From contig CAMLDR010000044.1 of the NCBI GenBank assembly GCA_946478775.1, positions 1-25,198 of the forward strand: a DNA stretch of 25,198 nucleotides, written 5' to 3'. Origin of the DNA: an uncultured Flavobacteriales bacterium (GTDB taxonomy: Bacteria > Bacteroidota > Bacteroidia > Flavobacteriales > Crocinitomicaceae). Below, in pieces: positions 8,232-17,079 of the stretch. Both the position numbers and the translations under genes were made by a program. Each line of letters opens with the position of its first letter. Position 1 is the first letter of the stretch. The notes beneath the pieces are model-generated. The model was not told the DNA's origin and made no database searches. It saw nothing but the letters and a program-made list of their open reading frames with translations.

Positions 8232-8537
8232 ATGAACGGTACAACGATCAATCAACTGGAAACTTACAAAGCTATCGAAGCAGTGTGCGTCAAAAATCAT
8301 GCTACCTGGACTAACGTAAAAGAATTCCGCGGTCCTTTTTCACGATTTGCTTTAAAAGTAGCGCAGTTAGATATCTTATCCGAAAATGACAATGCTTCGT
8401 CTAATCCGCGTTTAGAACATTTGATCAAGGAGATCGAGCATATTTTACAGGTGCATTTCGACCGTTATTTTGATTATTTGCAGCAAAAGAACAGCGAAAT
8501 TTATCAGCTTTACAACCGCATTCGGAGAAGCAATTAA
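8232..8537 (+). CDS. Small protein of unknown function
   Basis: A 101-residue soluble protein with no signal peptide or membrane segment. The sequence is mostly helical in appearance: a first part (LETYKAIEAVCVKNHATWTN) and a second amphipathic part rich in Glu, His and aromatic residues (HLIKEIEHILQVHFDRYFDY), ending in a basic tail RIRRSN. I do not recognise a family. The first half faintly recalls the opening of a group of Bacteroidota hypothetical proteins with a helix ending in W(T/Q). I prefer the ATG at 8232 over a TTG at 8223; an ATG at 8213 is in a different frame. It is followed by a strong terminator (8637-8674), which supports it as a real monocistronic gene. Confidence 0.7.
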   Translation: MNGTTINQLETYKAIEAVCVKNHATWTNVKEFRGPFSRFALKVAQLDILSENDNASSNPRLEHLIKEIEHILQVHFDRYFDYLQQKNSEIYQLYNRIRRSN

Positions 8538-8636
8538 TTGGTTTTATCTATCCCGTTTTGTAGCGCAAAATGACAGATAACCCATGACTTCTCCGATTTT
8601 TCAGATACCCAATACTTTTTATTAATTGGTCCGTTG

Positions 8637-8674
8637 AAGAAGGCTGGAATCAAAATTCCAGCCTTCTTTTTTTA
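8637..8674 (+). terminator. Intrinsic terminator after the 101-aa gene
   Basis: A perfect 14-bp stem (AAGAAGGCTGGAAT at 8637-8650 with ATTCCAGCCTTCTT at 8655-8668), a CAAA tetraloop and a following T-run make this a textbook plus-strand terminator. It also lies just beyond the 3' end of the convergent gene at 8679, but the minus-strand side lacks a T-run. Confidence 0.93.
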
Positions 8675-8678
8675 GAGT

Positions 8679-10133
8679 CTATTGCTGCATCATCTGAACC
8701 AGCTTGATGCGTTCCATACTTCCGTCAAAACCAATAGTTTCCAAGATGTAAACGCCATCCGGCAGGATCATATTCGAAAATTCCACTTTAACATCCAGGT
8801 TCTCACCATTCGCTTCTTTGAGCAGGCTTCCGCTTTGATTGTAAATACGCATCGTTTTAATTCTCAATGCATCCAAACCGAAATTGCAAACCGTCATATC
8901 AAAGGTTGTTTTTTCGCCATTGAGATCCACTTCAGTTAAGCGGTAATAGTTCGCTCCTACAATCGGTTGGTTATCATAGAAAATATAATCCGTGGGTGTA
9001 GCGCTTTCTCCTTGTGCTTTCGATTGGAGTAAAGGAAAAAAGTTAGCTCCATCCTCGCTCTTCTCCAGGATAAAATAGTCACTGTTTTTCTCTGTCAGTG
9101 TTGTCCAGGCAACAGCCATTGAGCGTTCATCCTGTTTGCAATAGAAATCTTTTAATTCCACTGACAATGGTGCGCAGTTCAATGAAGCACCACCTGTTAA
9201 GTTCCAGTCCAGGGTAAATCCGGCAGCTGTAGGTGACCACTGATTGACCATCAGGTAATAGATTTCTCCAGCCGTAACCGGCAAGGTACTAACCCATCCG
9301 TCTCCTCCCACATCCTCGGATCCATCAGCAGCAGCATTCCCCATTCCGGTATTATTTACGTTTGCCGCGTAAGAACAACGAATCGGAGTTCCTAAAGCTC
9401 CGCATGCAGCACCCGGACCGTAAAGTGCGAAATCGTAATCATCTGCGTTGTTAGTAGGATCTACCGTCAAACCAAGTGTTCCGGTATTTGATACCTGAAA
9501 TTTATACCAGCTGGAATATACTTCGCCACCGGCCCCGGTACACCCAACGCAGGACTCGGAAGCTAATCCCGGACCGGATACTGTGGAAGAGAAAGGTGCG
9601 TCTGCACAAATCTGAACAGCATTCACACAATCCTGGTTTGATGTTCCTGTTGGCCCACCACCACAAGCCACACACGAAAGTGTTGCTGTCCATCCTCCCA
9701 ATTGAACACTACCGTCTGTGGTATGACGAAAGGTCAAACAACCACTGGGCGATGTAGATGTAATCGTCCCGGGAGATGTGGTACAATTATTATATAAAGC
9801 GGGGGAATTTTGCGCCGGTCCGTTCAAGACCTGCAAGTAATCACAGCAACTTCCCGGACCAGTACAAAGAAAATAAGTATCGTTCATACTGAATGCGGTG
9901 AAAGTTGCCCTTACGCACATTCCGGCGCTGCTTGGGCAAAACGTCCGGTAAATGGAATTAATATTCGCCGCATAACCACCGGCAGCCCCGCCATTATCAT
10001 AGTAGGTACCCGAACAGGTATTCACCATACAAGCTCCGGCATAAGTACTTGCTATACCTGTGGTTGGGTGGTTATAAGTTTGAGCCGGCAGCATACCAGG
10101 TGCCAGCAGCAAAAGCGCTAAGAAAATTCTCAT
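8679..10133 (-). CDS. Secreted CUB-like protein with T9SS sorting domain
   Basis: A 484-residue exported protein. The N-terminal signal peptide ends near LLPAQ (about 18). A cysteine-rich CUB-like region follows (about 20-155) with CCDYLQVLNGP and LGGWTATLSC segments. A second region (about 165-310) begins NQDCVNAVQICADAPFSS, common in Bacteroidota surface proteins. A fibronectin-like block (about 325-410) has AWTTLTEKNSDYFILEKSED. The C-terminal about 75 residues (IYNQSGSLLKEANGE... VYILE) fit a type A T9SS sorting domain. It should cross the outer membrane through T9SS and be released or anchored at the surface, plausibly for adhesion or binding. No catalytic motif is visible. Three bases separate it from the upstream small secreted protein at 10137, so they form an operon. 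Confidence 0.85.
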   Translation of the reverse strand: MRIFLALLLLAPGMLPAQTYNHPTTGIASTYAGACMVNTCSGTYYDNGGAAGGYAANINSIYRTFCPSSAGMCVRATFTAFSMNDTYFLCTGPGSCCDYLQVLNGPAQNSPALYNNCTTSPGTITSTSPSGCLTFRHTTDGSVQLGGWTATLSCVACGGGPTGTSNQDCVNAVQICADAPFSSTVSGPGLASESCVGCTGAGGEVYSSWYKFQVSNTGTLGLTVDPTNNADDYDFALYGPGAACGALGTPIRCSYAANVNNTGMGNAAADGSEDVGGDGWVSTLPVTAGEIYYLMVNQWSPTAAGFTLDWNLTGGASLNCAPLSVELKDFYCKQDERSMAVAWTTLTEKNSDYFILEKSEDGANFFPLLQSKAQGESATPTDYIFYDNQPIVGANYYRLTEVDLNGEKTTFDMTVCNFGLDALRIKTMRIYNQSGSLLKEANGENLDVKVEFSNMILPDGVYILETIGFDGSMERIKLVQMMQQ

Positions 10134-10136
10134 GAT

Positions 10137-10421
10137 TTAGTGTTTGTTTTGTTGACACTTAAGATCCGAATACAGCACTACGGTATAATTACTTGCAGGA
10201 TCAAATATTTCCACGTCTGTTTCACGTGCACGATGGGCCGTCAGTTCAACATAAGGAATTAGTAGTAAGCGATTGTTATCCGGTTGTGGGACATCTTTGA
10301 TTTCATACTCCACACCCAATAACTGCTGAACAGGATACACTAAAGAGATTTGTTCCTTGCCCGTTTGCGCTGAAGTTCTGAAAGAACAAACAGACAGCAA
10401 AATAAATAGTAGTAATTTCAT
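10137..10421 (-). CDS. Small secreted protein, co-transcribed with the CUB/T9SS protein
   Basis: A 94-residue protein of unknown function with a clear signal peptide (KLLLFILLSVCSF, cleavage near SAQ at 17-19). The mature part is about 75 residues, mixed alpha/beta in appearance, with one Cys (in LKCQQNKH) at the end. No lipobox, sorting domain or known motif is seen, so it is probably periplasmic. Its stop lies 3 nt before the start of the 484-aa T9SS protein. That spacing argues for a shared mRNA and perhaps a shared process. A TATTTTTG box (10444-10451, minus strand) lies about 20 nt upstream. Confidence 0.7.
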   Translation of the reverse strand: MKLLLFILLSVCSFRTSAQTGKEQISLVYPVQQLLGVEYEIKDVPQPDNNRLLLIPYVELTAHRARETDVEIFDPASNYTVVLYSDLKCQQNKH

Positions 10422-10443
10422 AAAAGTTGTAGTTTTCTCAAAA

Positions 10444-10451
10444 CAAAAATA
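10444..10451 (-). promoter_or_regulatory. Candidate -7 box for the secreted-protein operon
   Basis: The minus strand reads TATTTTTG, matching the Bacteroidota TAnnTTTG -7 consensus, 22 nt before the ATG at 10421. No TTG is seen at the expected -33 distance, so this is only half of a promoter and could be chance in an AT-rich spacer. Confidence 0.3.
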
Positions 10452-10555
10452 GTCAATTATCTTTATATGAACTACTTAAGGATTTATTTATTAACAATCT
10501 TGTTATTCCTTTCCTAATTGATGCAAGTAAACCAACCGCCTTTTATGAGAAATTT

Positions 10556-10592
10556 ACAAAAAAAAGAGGCATCCGTTTTCCGAATACCTCTT
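10556..10592 (-). terminator. Intrinsic terminator of valS
   Basis: Read on the minus strand, 10592-10581 (AAGAGGTATTCG) pairs with 10575-10564 (CGGATGCCTCTT) in a 12-bp stem with two G-T wobbles and a 5-nt loop. It is followed by eight T residues. It lies 20 nt past the valS stop codon. Confidence 0.9.
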
Positions 10593-10611
10593 ACCGATTA
10601 TCATTGAATTC

Positions 10612-13239
10612 TTAATTCAAACCTGCCAGTTTTTCTTCCAAAATGGCGATTTTCTGTAAAGCGTCCGCTTCTTTTTTACGTTCACTTGCCAAAACCTGCT
10701 CCGGGGCTCCATTCACGAATTTCTCGTTGCTCAGTTTCCCCTGAACGCTTTTCAAAAAGCCTTTGGTGTAATTCAATTCTTCTTCCATTTTTTCTTTTTC
10801 TGCAGACACATCAATTGCATCTCCAAACGGAATGAAATACTCATTGGAGTGAACCAGGAACGAATTCGCATTGGCCACTTTCTCATTCGTGTACTCCATC
10901 AAAGAAAGGTTCCCCATTTTCAGGATCACCGAATCAAATGAAGCATCCAATTCCATGTTCTTCTTCACGAATAGTTCAATGCGAACTTTATTGGCAATAT
11001 TGTTCTTCTTACGGATATTGCGGATGTTAGTAACCACATCTTCGGCAACGACAAACTGTTTTAAAACTGTCGGATCAAACGATTCAACCGCAGGCCATTT
11101 TGCAATAATGATATCCTCACCTTCTTTACGTTCTCTCAATAAGTGCCACAATTCTTCGGCAACAAACGGAGTAAACGGTTGCAGCAAACACAACAATTTT
11201 TCAAAGAAAACAATGGTTTGATCCAATGTAGCCTGATCGATTGGTTGTTCGTATCCGGGCTTGATCATCTCCAGGTACCAGGCACAGAAATCATCCCAAA
11301 CCAATTTGTAAATGGCCATCAGCGCTTCCGAGATCTTGAATTTATTCATCAACTCATTGATGTTCTCCAATTCCTGGTTGAAACGGGCATGAAACCACTC
11401 AATCGCTTTGATAGAAGCTTTCGGTTGTTCGATCGGTTTTACTTCCCACCCTTTAACCAGGCGTGCAGCGTTCCAGATCTTATTGGTAAAGTTTCTTCCC
11501 TGCTCACACTGACTTGAATCAAAGGGCAGATCATTTCCTGCCGGAGAAGAGATCAAAATCCCCAAACGAACTCCGTCAGCTCCGTATTTTTCAATCAGTT
11601 CAATCGGATCGGGAGAATTCCCTAACGATTTGGACATTTTTCGTCCCAGTTTATCGCGAACAATTCCGGTATAATAAACGTTTCTAAATGGCAATTCACC
11701 CATGTACTCGTAACCTGCAATGATCATACGGGCTACCCAGAAGAACATGATCTCCGGTGCAGTTACCAAATCATTGGTCGGATAGTAATACTTGATCTCT
11801 TTATTCCCGGGCTGCGTCAATCCGTTGAAAACAGAAATCGGCCACAACCAGGAAGAGAACCAGGTATCCAATACGTCTTCGTCTTGTTTCAAATCGGAAG
11901 CTGAAATCGTTTTCCCGGCTTTTAGAGAAGCTGCCTGAACGGCCTCTTCAACCGTTTTTGCAATGACAAAGTCTTCCGAGCCGTCACCGTAATACCAGGC
12001 TGGAATGCGATGTCCCCACCACAGCTGACGGGAAATACACCAATCCTTTACGTTCTCCATCCAGTGACGGTAAGTGTTCTTGAACTTATCCGGGTGGAAT
12101 GAAATATTTCCGTTCATTACATTTTCCAAAGCAGGCTGGGCCAATTCTTTCATCGACACGAACCATTGCAAGGACAAACGCGGTTCAATGACACAATTTG
12201 TGCGCTCGGAATAACCAATCTTATTGATGTGGTCTTCGACTTTTACCAAATACCCTTTATCATCCAGTTCTTTAGCAATTTCCTTCCGAACATCAAAGCG
12301 GTCCATTCCGGCATAATGCAAGCCATTTTCGTTTACAATCCCGTTATCGTGGAAAATATCAATCGTCTCCAGATCGTATTTTTTGCCCAGTTCATAGTCG
12401 TTTACATCGTGTGCAGGTGTTACTTTCAAACATCCCGTTCCGAATTCCATTTCTACGTACTCGTCGCAAATAATGGGAACGGTGCGATTAGCAATCGGAA
12501 CAATCGCATGCTTTCCATGCAAATGCTTGTAGCGCTCATCATCCGGGTGAATACAAATTGCCGAGTCACCCAAAATCGTTTCGGGACGCGTTGTTGCAAT
12601 CGTCAGCCACTGGTCATCCGTTCCTGCTACTTTATAGCGAACATGGAACAATTTCGAGTTGACTTCTTTGTGAATTACTTCTTCATCAGAAAGTGCAGTG
12701 CGCGCCTCCGGATCCCAGTTGATCATCCGAACACCACGATAGATCTTTCCTTTGTTGAACAGGTCAATGAATACATCAATTACGGAATCAGAATACTCCG
12801 GGTCCATGGTGAAAGAAGTTCTTTCCCAATCACAGGAAGCTCCTAACTTCTTCAATTGCTGTAAGATCACACCGCCGTATTTTTCTTTCCATTCAAAAGC
12901 ATGTTTCAAAAATTCATCGCGGGAAAGATCTGACTTTTTGATCCCTTCCTGGCGCAATTTCTGAACTACTTTTGCTTCAGTTGCGATGGATGCATGGTCC
13001 GTTCCGGGAACCCAGCATGCATTTTTCCCTTCCATGCGTGCCTTGCGAACCAGTACGTCCTGGATGGTATTATTCAACATGTGTCCCATGTGCAAGACAC
13101 CCGTCACGTTTGGCGGAGGAATGACGACAGTAAAAGGCTCACGATCATCTGGTTCTGAATGAAAGTAACCCTTAGCCATCCAATGGCTATACCATCGCTC
13201 TTCTGCTGAACGGGGTTCGTACGTTTTTGGAATTTCCAT
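10612..13239 (-). CDS. valS: Valine--tRNA ligase
   Basis: An 875-residue class I aminoacyl-tRNA synthetase that charges tRNA-Val. It has the HIGH motif as His50-Met-Gly-His53 in [13 protein letters not shown] and the KMSKS motif at 534-538 in [14 protein letters not shown]. The editing (CP1) insertion lies between them, with [11 protein letters not shown] and the [12 protein letters not shown] segment. An anticodon-binding domain runs from about 600, and a C-terminal coiled-coil arm (about 805-875, [14 protein letters not shown] onward) is typical of bacterial ValS. Length is normal and no key residue is missing. It is monocistronic, with its own promoter (13262-13291) and terminator (10556-10592). 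The ATG at 13239 begins with the usual MEIPKTYEP sequence. Confidence 0.98.
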   Translation of the reverse strand: MEIPKTYEPRSAEERWYSHWMAKGYFHSEPDDREPFTVVIPPPNVTGVLHMGHMLNNTIQDVLVRKARMEGKNACWVPGTDHASIATEAKVVQKLRQEGIKKSDLSRDEFLKHAFEWKEKYGGVILQQLKKLGASCDWERTSFTMDPEYSDSVIDVFIDLFNKGKIYRGVRMINWDPEARTALSDEEVIHKEVNSKLFHVRYKVAGTDDQWLTIATTRPETILGDSAICIHPDDERYKHLHGKHAIVPIANRTVPIICDEYVEMEFGTGCLKVTPAHDVNDYELGKKYDLETIDIFHDNGIVNENGLHYAGMDRFDVRKEIAKELDDKGYLVKVEDHINKIGYSERTNCVIEPRLSLQWFVSMKELAQPALENVMNGNISFHPDKFKNTYRHWMENVKDWCISRQLWWGHRIPAWYYGDGSEDFVIAKTVEEAVQAASLKAGKTISASDLKQDEDVLDTWFSSWLWPISVFNGLTQPGNKEIKYYYPTNDLVTAPEIMFFWVARMIIAGYEYMGELPFRNVYYTGIVRDKLGRKMSKSLGNSPDPIELIEKYGADGVRLGILISSPAGNDLPFDSSQCEQGRNFTNKIWNAARLVKGWEVKPIEQPKASIKAIEWFHARFNQELENINELMNKFKISEALMAIYKLVWDDFCAWYLEMIKPGYEQPIDQATLDQTIVFFEKLLCLLQPFTPFVAEELWHLLRERKEGEDIIIAKWPAVESFDPTVLKQFVVAEDVVTNIRNIRKKNNIANKVRIELFVKKNMELDASFDSVILKMGNLSLMEYTNEKVANANSFLVHSNEYFIPFGDAIDVSAEKEKMEEELNYTKGFLKSVQGKLSNEKFVNGAPEQVLASERKKEADALQKIAILEEKLAGLN

Positions 13240-13261
13240 GTTGATTTTTTTTATTTAGTTG

Positions 13262-13291
13262 CAAAGGTACTAAAATGGGGCAATTTATCAA
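13262..13291 (-). promoter_or_regulatory. Candidate valS promoter (TTG-N19-TACCTTTG)
   Basis: On the minus strand a TTG at 13291-13289 is followed after 19 nt by TACCTTTG at 13269-13262. This fits the Bacteroidota housekeeping pattern TTG-N19-21-TAnnTTTG. Transcription would start near 13255, about 15 nt before the ATG. Confidence 0.6.
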
Positions 13292-13313
13292 GATGGAAAT
13301 CCGTCATTTTCAC

Positions 13314-13321
13314 TATTTTTG
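13314..13321 (+). promoter_or_regulatory. Candidate -7 box for the DUF2459-like gene
   Basis: TATTTTTG fits TAnnTTTG and ends 14 nt before the ATG at 13336, giving a very short leader of roughly 7 nt. No TTG is seen at -33. The valS and DUF2459 promoters would be divergent and share the 96-bp spacer. Confidence 0.35.
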
Positions 13322-13335
13322 AATGAAATGAGCTT

Positions 13336-14019
13336 ATGAAAAAACCCTTGAATTTACTTTCCAAAAGTCTACGAACTTTCTTCGAGATCCTGTTTGCAGG
13401 CATTTGCATTTACATACTCATTTTCCTGTTTATTTCCCCGTTTAGTATTCCCGCTGAAAAAACAACTGAACCCAAAACTGAAATCATTTACCTGTCGACT
13501 AACGGTATCCATTCGGATGTGATTCTCCCGATCCGGCATCGGTTGAAAGATTGGAAGAAAACATTGAACCTGGAAAAAAGCTTAGCAGTAGATACTTTTC
13601 AAACCCATTTAAAATTTGGATGGGGCGATAAGAATTTCTTTCTACGAACCAAAGAATGGAGCGATATGGAAGTGGGCGTTGTTTTGAATACCGTATTCGG
13701 AAGAGGACCGGGAGCGATGCATTTGATTTTATGTACTCCAAAAGATCTGAATCGATCGGGTTTAGTGGAACTTCATTTGACGGAGCGGCAGTACCGGCGA
13801 TTGTGCGGGTTTATCCAGCATAGTTTTCAGTTTGAGAATGGGAAGGCAAAAGCCATTAAAAATCATCCTTATGGCACTTATGATTTCTTCTTTGATTCGA
13901 GTATTGAGTATAACATGACCTATACGTGCAATACCTGGACGAACAATGCCTTGAAGCGGGCGGGGCAAAAATCCTGTGTGTGGACTCCGTTTAAAGGAGC
14001 CATATTTTCCAAGTATTAA
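13336..14019 (+). CDS. DUF2459 / TIGR02117-type membrane-anchored protein
   Basis: A 227-residue protein with one N-terminal membrane segment (about 15-36) and the rest probably periplasmic. It matches the DUF2459/TIGR02117 family in three conserved blocks: STNGIHSDVILP (His59), FGWGDKNFF (about 94-102), and TYTCNTWTNNALKRAG (Cys198). The conserved Cys and His recall papain-like NlpC/P60-type hydrolases, but activity is not established for the family as far as I know, so an enzymatic role is inference. TIGR02117 was named for members near urease genes; no urease gene is seen here. It stands alone, divergent from valS, and is followed by a hairpin terminator at 14072-14092. Confidence 0.85.
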   Translation: MKKPLNLLSKSLRTFFEILFAGICIYILIFLFISPFSIPAEKTTEPKTEIIYLSTNGIHSDVILPIRHRLKDWKKTLNLEKSLAVDTFQTHLKFGWGDKNFFLRTKEWSDMEVGVVLNTVFGRGPGAMHLILCTPKDLNRSGLVELHLTERQYRRLCGFIQHSFQFENGKAKAIKNHPYGTYDFFFDSSIEYNMTYTCNTWTNNALKRAGQKSCVWTPFKGAIFSKY

Positions 14020-14067
14020 AATCTACCACGGTAGGTGGTGGATAATCTTGCACTTATCCTTGTATAG

Positions 14068-14096
14068 AAAAAAAGCCCCTTTTGAGGGCTTTCTCT
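14068..14096. terminator. Bidirectional hairpin terminator
   Basis: AAAGCCC (14072-14078) pairs with GGGCTTT (14086-14092). The minus-strand side is followed by seven T residues and the plus-strand side by a T-rich run (TTTCTCTTTATTT). It can end the DUF2459-like transcript (50 nt past its stop) and, from the other side, the transcript through 14254. Confidence 0.8.
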
Positions 14097-14253
14097 TTAT
14101 TTACAGAATCGTAAAGTGACTCTCCGCTGAACACTTATCCAGTCAAAGAGAAGCTACTTCTCCCTGATTGGTTTAAATAAAATAGCAATCTTTCCCTTGC
14201 CTTTAAGTAATTTGTCATTGCTTTGCAAGGTCTTCATCAGCTATCGCTGACTC

Positions 14254-14763
14254 TTATTTCTTCCCTTTTCCGTTACCGTTAGATTTTCCGGAATTCCCTT
14301 TAGAACCTCCTGAATTTCCGTTTCCTTTCTCACTGCCACCACCGGTTGATTTTGGTTTCGAATTCCCTTTCGATTTCTCCTTAGCCTTTCCTTTCAAAGC
14401 ATGGAATTCAGCAGAACCGGGCTTGATTCCCATTTCCTTTGCCATTGCACCCCAACCTTTCGACTTACTTCTTTTGTAAACCGTAATCACATCTTCAATC
14501 GGTTTTCTTGTGAGACTTGAGATCTGGAAAGCCATAAATGCATCTCCCGGATTCATCCCAACTCTGAAAACAGCTTCTACTTTTGGCATCGGAACGCTGA
14601 ATGTTTTTGTTAAACTCAACTTAAACGCTGACAAGTCTTTGTTCCCATCGGTATTTACAATTTTCAGGCTCGCATCCAATTCCACGTCCCCTGATCTGTA
14701 ATCTTGTCCCAAAGCGATACCGGAAACCAGTATCAATCCTAAAAAAATAGCCTTCTTCATCAT
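14254..14763 (-). CDS. Secreted protein with basic Gly/Ser/Lys/Asn-rich tail
   Basis: A 169-residue protein. The signal peptide (1-19, ending IALGQ) leads into a compact conserved-looking core (about 20-118): DVELDASLKIVNTDGNKDL, then KTFSVPMPKVEAVFRVGMNPGDAF, then GWGAMAKEMGIKPGSAEFHALK. After that, about 50 residues contain almost only G, S, K and N with a few P, E and T. I recall similar secreted proteins of unknown role in Bacteroidota and other phyla, without a domain name I can give. The tail is strongly positive and probably disordered; binding to nucleic acid, polysaccharide or the wall would fit but is unproven. ATG codons at 14763 and 14760 are both possible starts. The gene begins 45 nt after the end of tex on the same strand and may share its transcript. 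Confidence 0.75.
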   Translation of the reverse strand: MMKKAIFLGLILVSGIALGQDYRSGDVELDASLKIVNTDGNKDLSAFKLSLTKTFSVPMPKVEAVFRVGMNPGDAFMAFQISSLTRKPIEDVITVYKRSKSKGWGAMAKEMGIKPGSAEFHALKGKAKEKSKGNSKPKSTGGGSEKGNGNSGGSKGNSGKSNGNGKGKK

Positions 14764-14808
14764 ATCTAGTTGTTTTTAATGGAGTAAGTATACGCTTTTA
14801 ATGCCACA

Positions 14809-16920
14809 TTAATTCAATCGCTGCAATCCAATCCGTTTCCGCGCTTCATCAATTTCCATTACCCGCACTTCCACATGCTCATGCAGCGAAATGAATTGGG
14901 TCGGATCTTCCACATACACGTCCGCCAATTGCGATTTATGGATCAGCCCGTTTTCTTTGATGCCTATATTAACGAAAGCTCCGAAATTGGTTACATTGGT
15001 GACAATACCATTCAGGATCATTCCTTCTTTCAAATCAGAAATCGTTTTGATCCGGCTGTCGAACTCCAAAACTTTTGCCTGCTTTCTCGGGTCGCGTCCT
15101 GGCTTCTTTAATTCCTTAATAATATCTGTAAAGGTAAAGGAATCGATCTCGGAAAAATCGGACTGCTTCACCTCTTTTAATTTGGCTTCATTCCCTATCA
15201 GGTCTTTCAATTCGATACCCAGTTTTTTGACCATTTGATTGACGAATTTGTAGCTTTCCGGGTGAACGGAAGAATTATCCAGTGGGTTTTCACCATCACG
15301 GACACGCAGGAATCCCGCAGCCTGTTCGTAAGCCTTATCTCCCAAACGCTTCACTTTTTTCAGTTCTTCACGCGATTTTATTCCACCGTTTTCCGTCCTG
15401 TAAGCAACAATGTTTTCTGCCAAACCAATTCCCAAACCGGAAACGTAGCTCAACAAATAAGGAGAAGCGGTATTGAGGTCAACTCCAACCGCATTCACGG
15501 CAGAAACAACCACGTCATCCAAAGCGTCTTTCAAAGAAGTTTGGTTCACTTCGTGCTGGTACTGGCCTACTCCAACCGATTTCGGATCAATTTTTACAAG
15601 TTCAGCCAAAGGATCCATCAAACGCCGACCAATTGAAACCGCTCCGCGAACAGTGACATCGTAATCCGGAAATTCTTTTCGAGCAATTGGACTTGCGGAA
15701 TAAATGGAAGCACCGTCTTCACGAACTGAAAAAACTTCCAGATCTCTGTCGAAGCGGACATGCTTGATAAACGTTTCCGTTTCACGTCCGGCAGTTCCGT
15801 CGCCAATGGCAATGATCTCAATTTTATACGATTGGACCAGCTGGAAGATTTTAGCCGAAGCCTTGTCTTTTTCATTCTGAGGAGCATGCGGATAGATTGT
15901 CACATTGGTCAGCAAATTACCGTGCTCGTCCAGGCAAACCACTTTGCAGCCTGTTCTAAAGCCGGGATCGATTGCCAATGTGCGTTTATTTCCAACAGGT
16001 GGTGCCAGTAACAATTGTTTCAGGTTCGTTGAAAACACGGAAATTGCTTCTTTATCTGCCTTTTCTTTAGCCTGGGCCAATAATTCGTTCTCCAGGGATG
16101 AGCTCATCAACCGGGAATAGGATTCTTTGCAGGCTTTCGCTACCAAATCACCGCATTCATCGTCTGTTTTTACAAAAAACCGCTCCAAGGATTCCAAAGC
16201 ATCGTCTTTATCCGGTTGTGCCTTCAAAGACAAAATGCCTTCTCTTTCCGCACGAATAATTGCCAGAAATCGGTGAGATGCTACTTTGTATAACGGTTCT
16301 GAGAAATCAAAGTAATCGCGGTATTTTGCTCCTTCTTCTTCTTTGCCCTTCACCAGTTTGGAAGCGAAAATTGCCTTTCGCTGGAACAAAGTTCTTACAC
16401 GTCCGCGCGCAATGGCGTTCTCATTGATCCATTCAGCCATAATATCCACAGCTCCCTGGATCGCCATGTCTTCATCCACCACATCACCTTTCAAAAAACG
16501 TTCTGCCATTTGCTCCGGATCTCCGCCGCGTTGCGACATGATCATACGGGCCAAAGGTTCAAGTCCCAGCTTCTTTGCTTTATCTCCTTTGGTTTGACGT
16601 TTCTGTTTATAAGGCAAATAAATGTCTTCTAATATAATCGAGTCAAAACAAGTCAGCACTTTTGTTTTCAACTCATCGGTCAGCTTTCCTTGCTCTTCGA
16701 TTGATGCAACAATCGTTTGCTGGCGCGAAATCAGTTCGTCGTACTTTTTAGCTAAATCACGTACCTGGGCAACCTGAACCTCATCCAATCCACCGGTCAT
16801 TTCTTTCCGGTACCTGGAAATAAAAGGAACTGTTGCTCCTCCTTCCAATAAGTTAATGGTATTTTGAATGGCCTTCTCTTGTAATCCGGAGGCCTTTATT
16901 ACGAATTCATTTTTTTGCAT
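14809..16920 (-). CDS. tex: Tex family RNA-binding protein
   Basis: A 703-residue Tex protein, an S1-domain nucleic-acid-binding factor conserved in bacteria and linked to transcription and RNA processes. Domains in order: the N-terminal Tex helical region with SRYRKEMTGGLDEVQ (about 35-50); a YqgF/RNase H-like domain (about 312-430) beginning TLAIDPGFRTGCKVVCL; helix-hairpin-helix motifs (about 475-560) with NTASPYLLSYVSGLG; and the C-terminal S1 domain (about 625-700) with VTNFGAFVNIGIKENGLIH. Length is a little under the roughly 770 residues of proteobacterial Tex. I chose the ATG at 16920 (MQKNEFVIKASGL) because the 40 residues gained by starting at 17040 are unlike the family. A TATATTTG box sits only 5 nt upstream of this ATG, implying a leaderless or nearly leaderless mRNA. 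Confidence 0.95.
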   Translation of the reverse strand: MQKNEFVIKASGLQEKAIQNTINLLEGGATVPFISRYRKEMTGGLDEVQVAQVRDLAKKYDELISRQQTIVASIEEQGKLTDELKTKVLTCFDSIILEDIYLPYKQKRQTKGDKAKKLGLEPLARMIMSQRGGDPEQMAERFLKGDVVDEDMAIQGAVDIMAEWINENAIARGRVRTLFQRKAIFASKLVKGKEEEGAKYRDYFDFSEPLYKVASHRFLAIIRAEREGILSLKAQPDKDDALESLERFFVKTDDECGDLVAKACKESYSRLMSSSLENELLAQAKEKADKEAISVFSTNLKQLLLAPPVGNKRTLAIDPGFRTGCKVVCLDEHGNLLTNVTIYPHAPQNEKDKASAKIFQLVQSYKIEIIAIGDGTAGRETETFIKHVRFDRDLEVFSVREDGASIYSASPIARKEFPDYDVTVRGAVSIGRRLMDPLAELVKIDPKSVGVGQYQHEVNQTSLKDALDDVVVSAVNAVGVDLNTASPYLLSYVSGLGIGLAENIVAYRTENGGIKSREELKKVKRLGDKAYEQAAGFLRVRDGENPLDNSSVHPESYKFVNQMVKKLGIELKDLIGNEAKLKEVKQSDFSEIDSFTFTDIIKELKKPGRDPRKQAKVLEFDSRIKTISDLKEGMILNGIVTNVTNFGAFVNIGIKENGLIHKSQLADVYVEDPTQFISLHEHVEVRVMEIDEARKRIGLQRLN

Positions 16921-16925
16921 AAGCA

Positions 16926-16933
16926 CAAATATA
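16926..16933 (-). promoter_or_regulatory. Candidate -7 box of tex
   Basis: The minus strand reads TATATTTG, a perfect TAnnTTTG match, with only TGCTT between it and the ATG at 16920. If used, transcription would begin at or next to the start codon. No TTG is visible at -33. Confidence 0.4.
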
Positions 16934-17079
16934 AAAGTTCGGGAAAACTCTCCGGTATACCTGTTCAAAAAGAACTCCACAATTCCAATTTTTACACATC
17001 TAAATCCGCAAATAATAAGATTAGTATCAAACACATACAACCTTTGTTTTTTTCATTAGTCTTTCTAAAAATTAATGCT

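Noticed and set aside
12166..12846. 226-codon plus-strand frame inside valS
   Set aside because: Antisense shadow of a certain housekeeping gene; no family features.
16921..17040. Longer N-terminus for Tex, overlapping the divergent spacer
   Set aside because: The 40 added residues are unlike Tex proteins, and the promoter-like box lies within them.
16915..17079. 55-residue N-terminal extension of T9SS paralog 1
   Set aside because: It would bury the signal peptide and overlap the tex start on the other strand.
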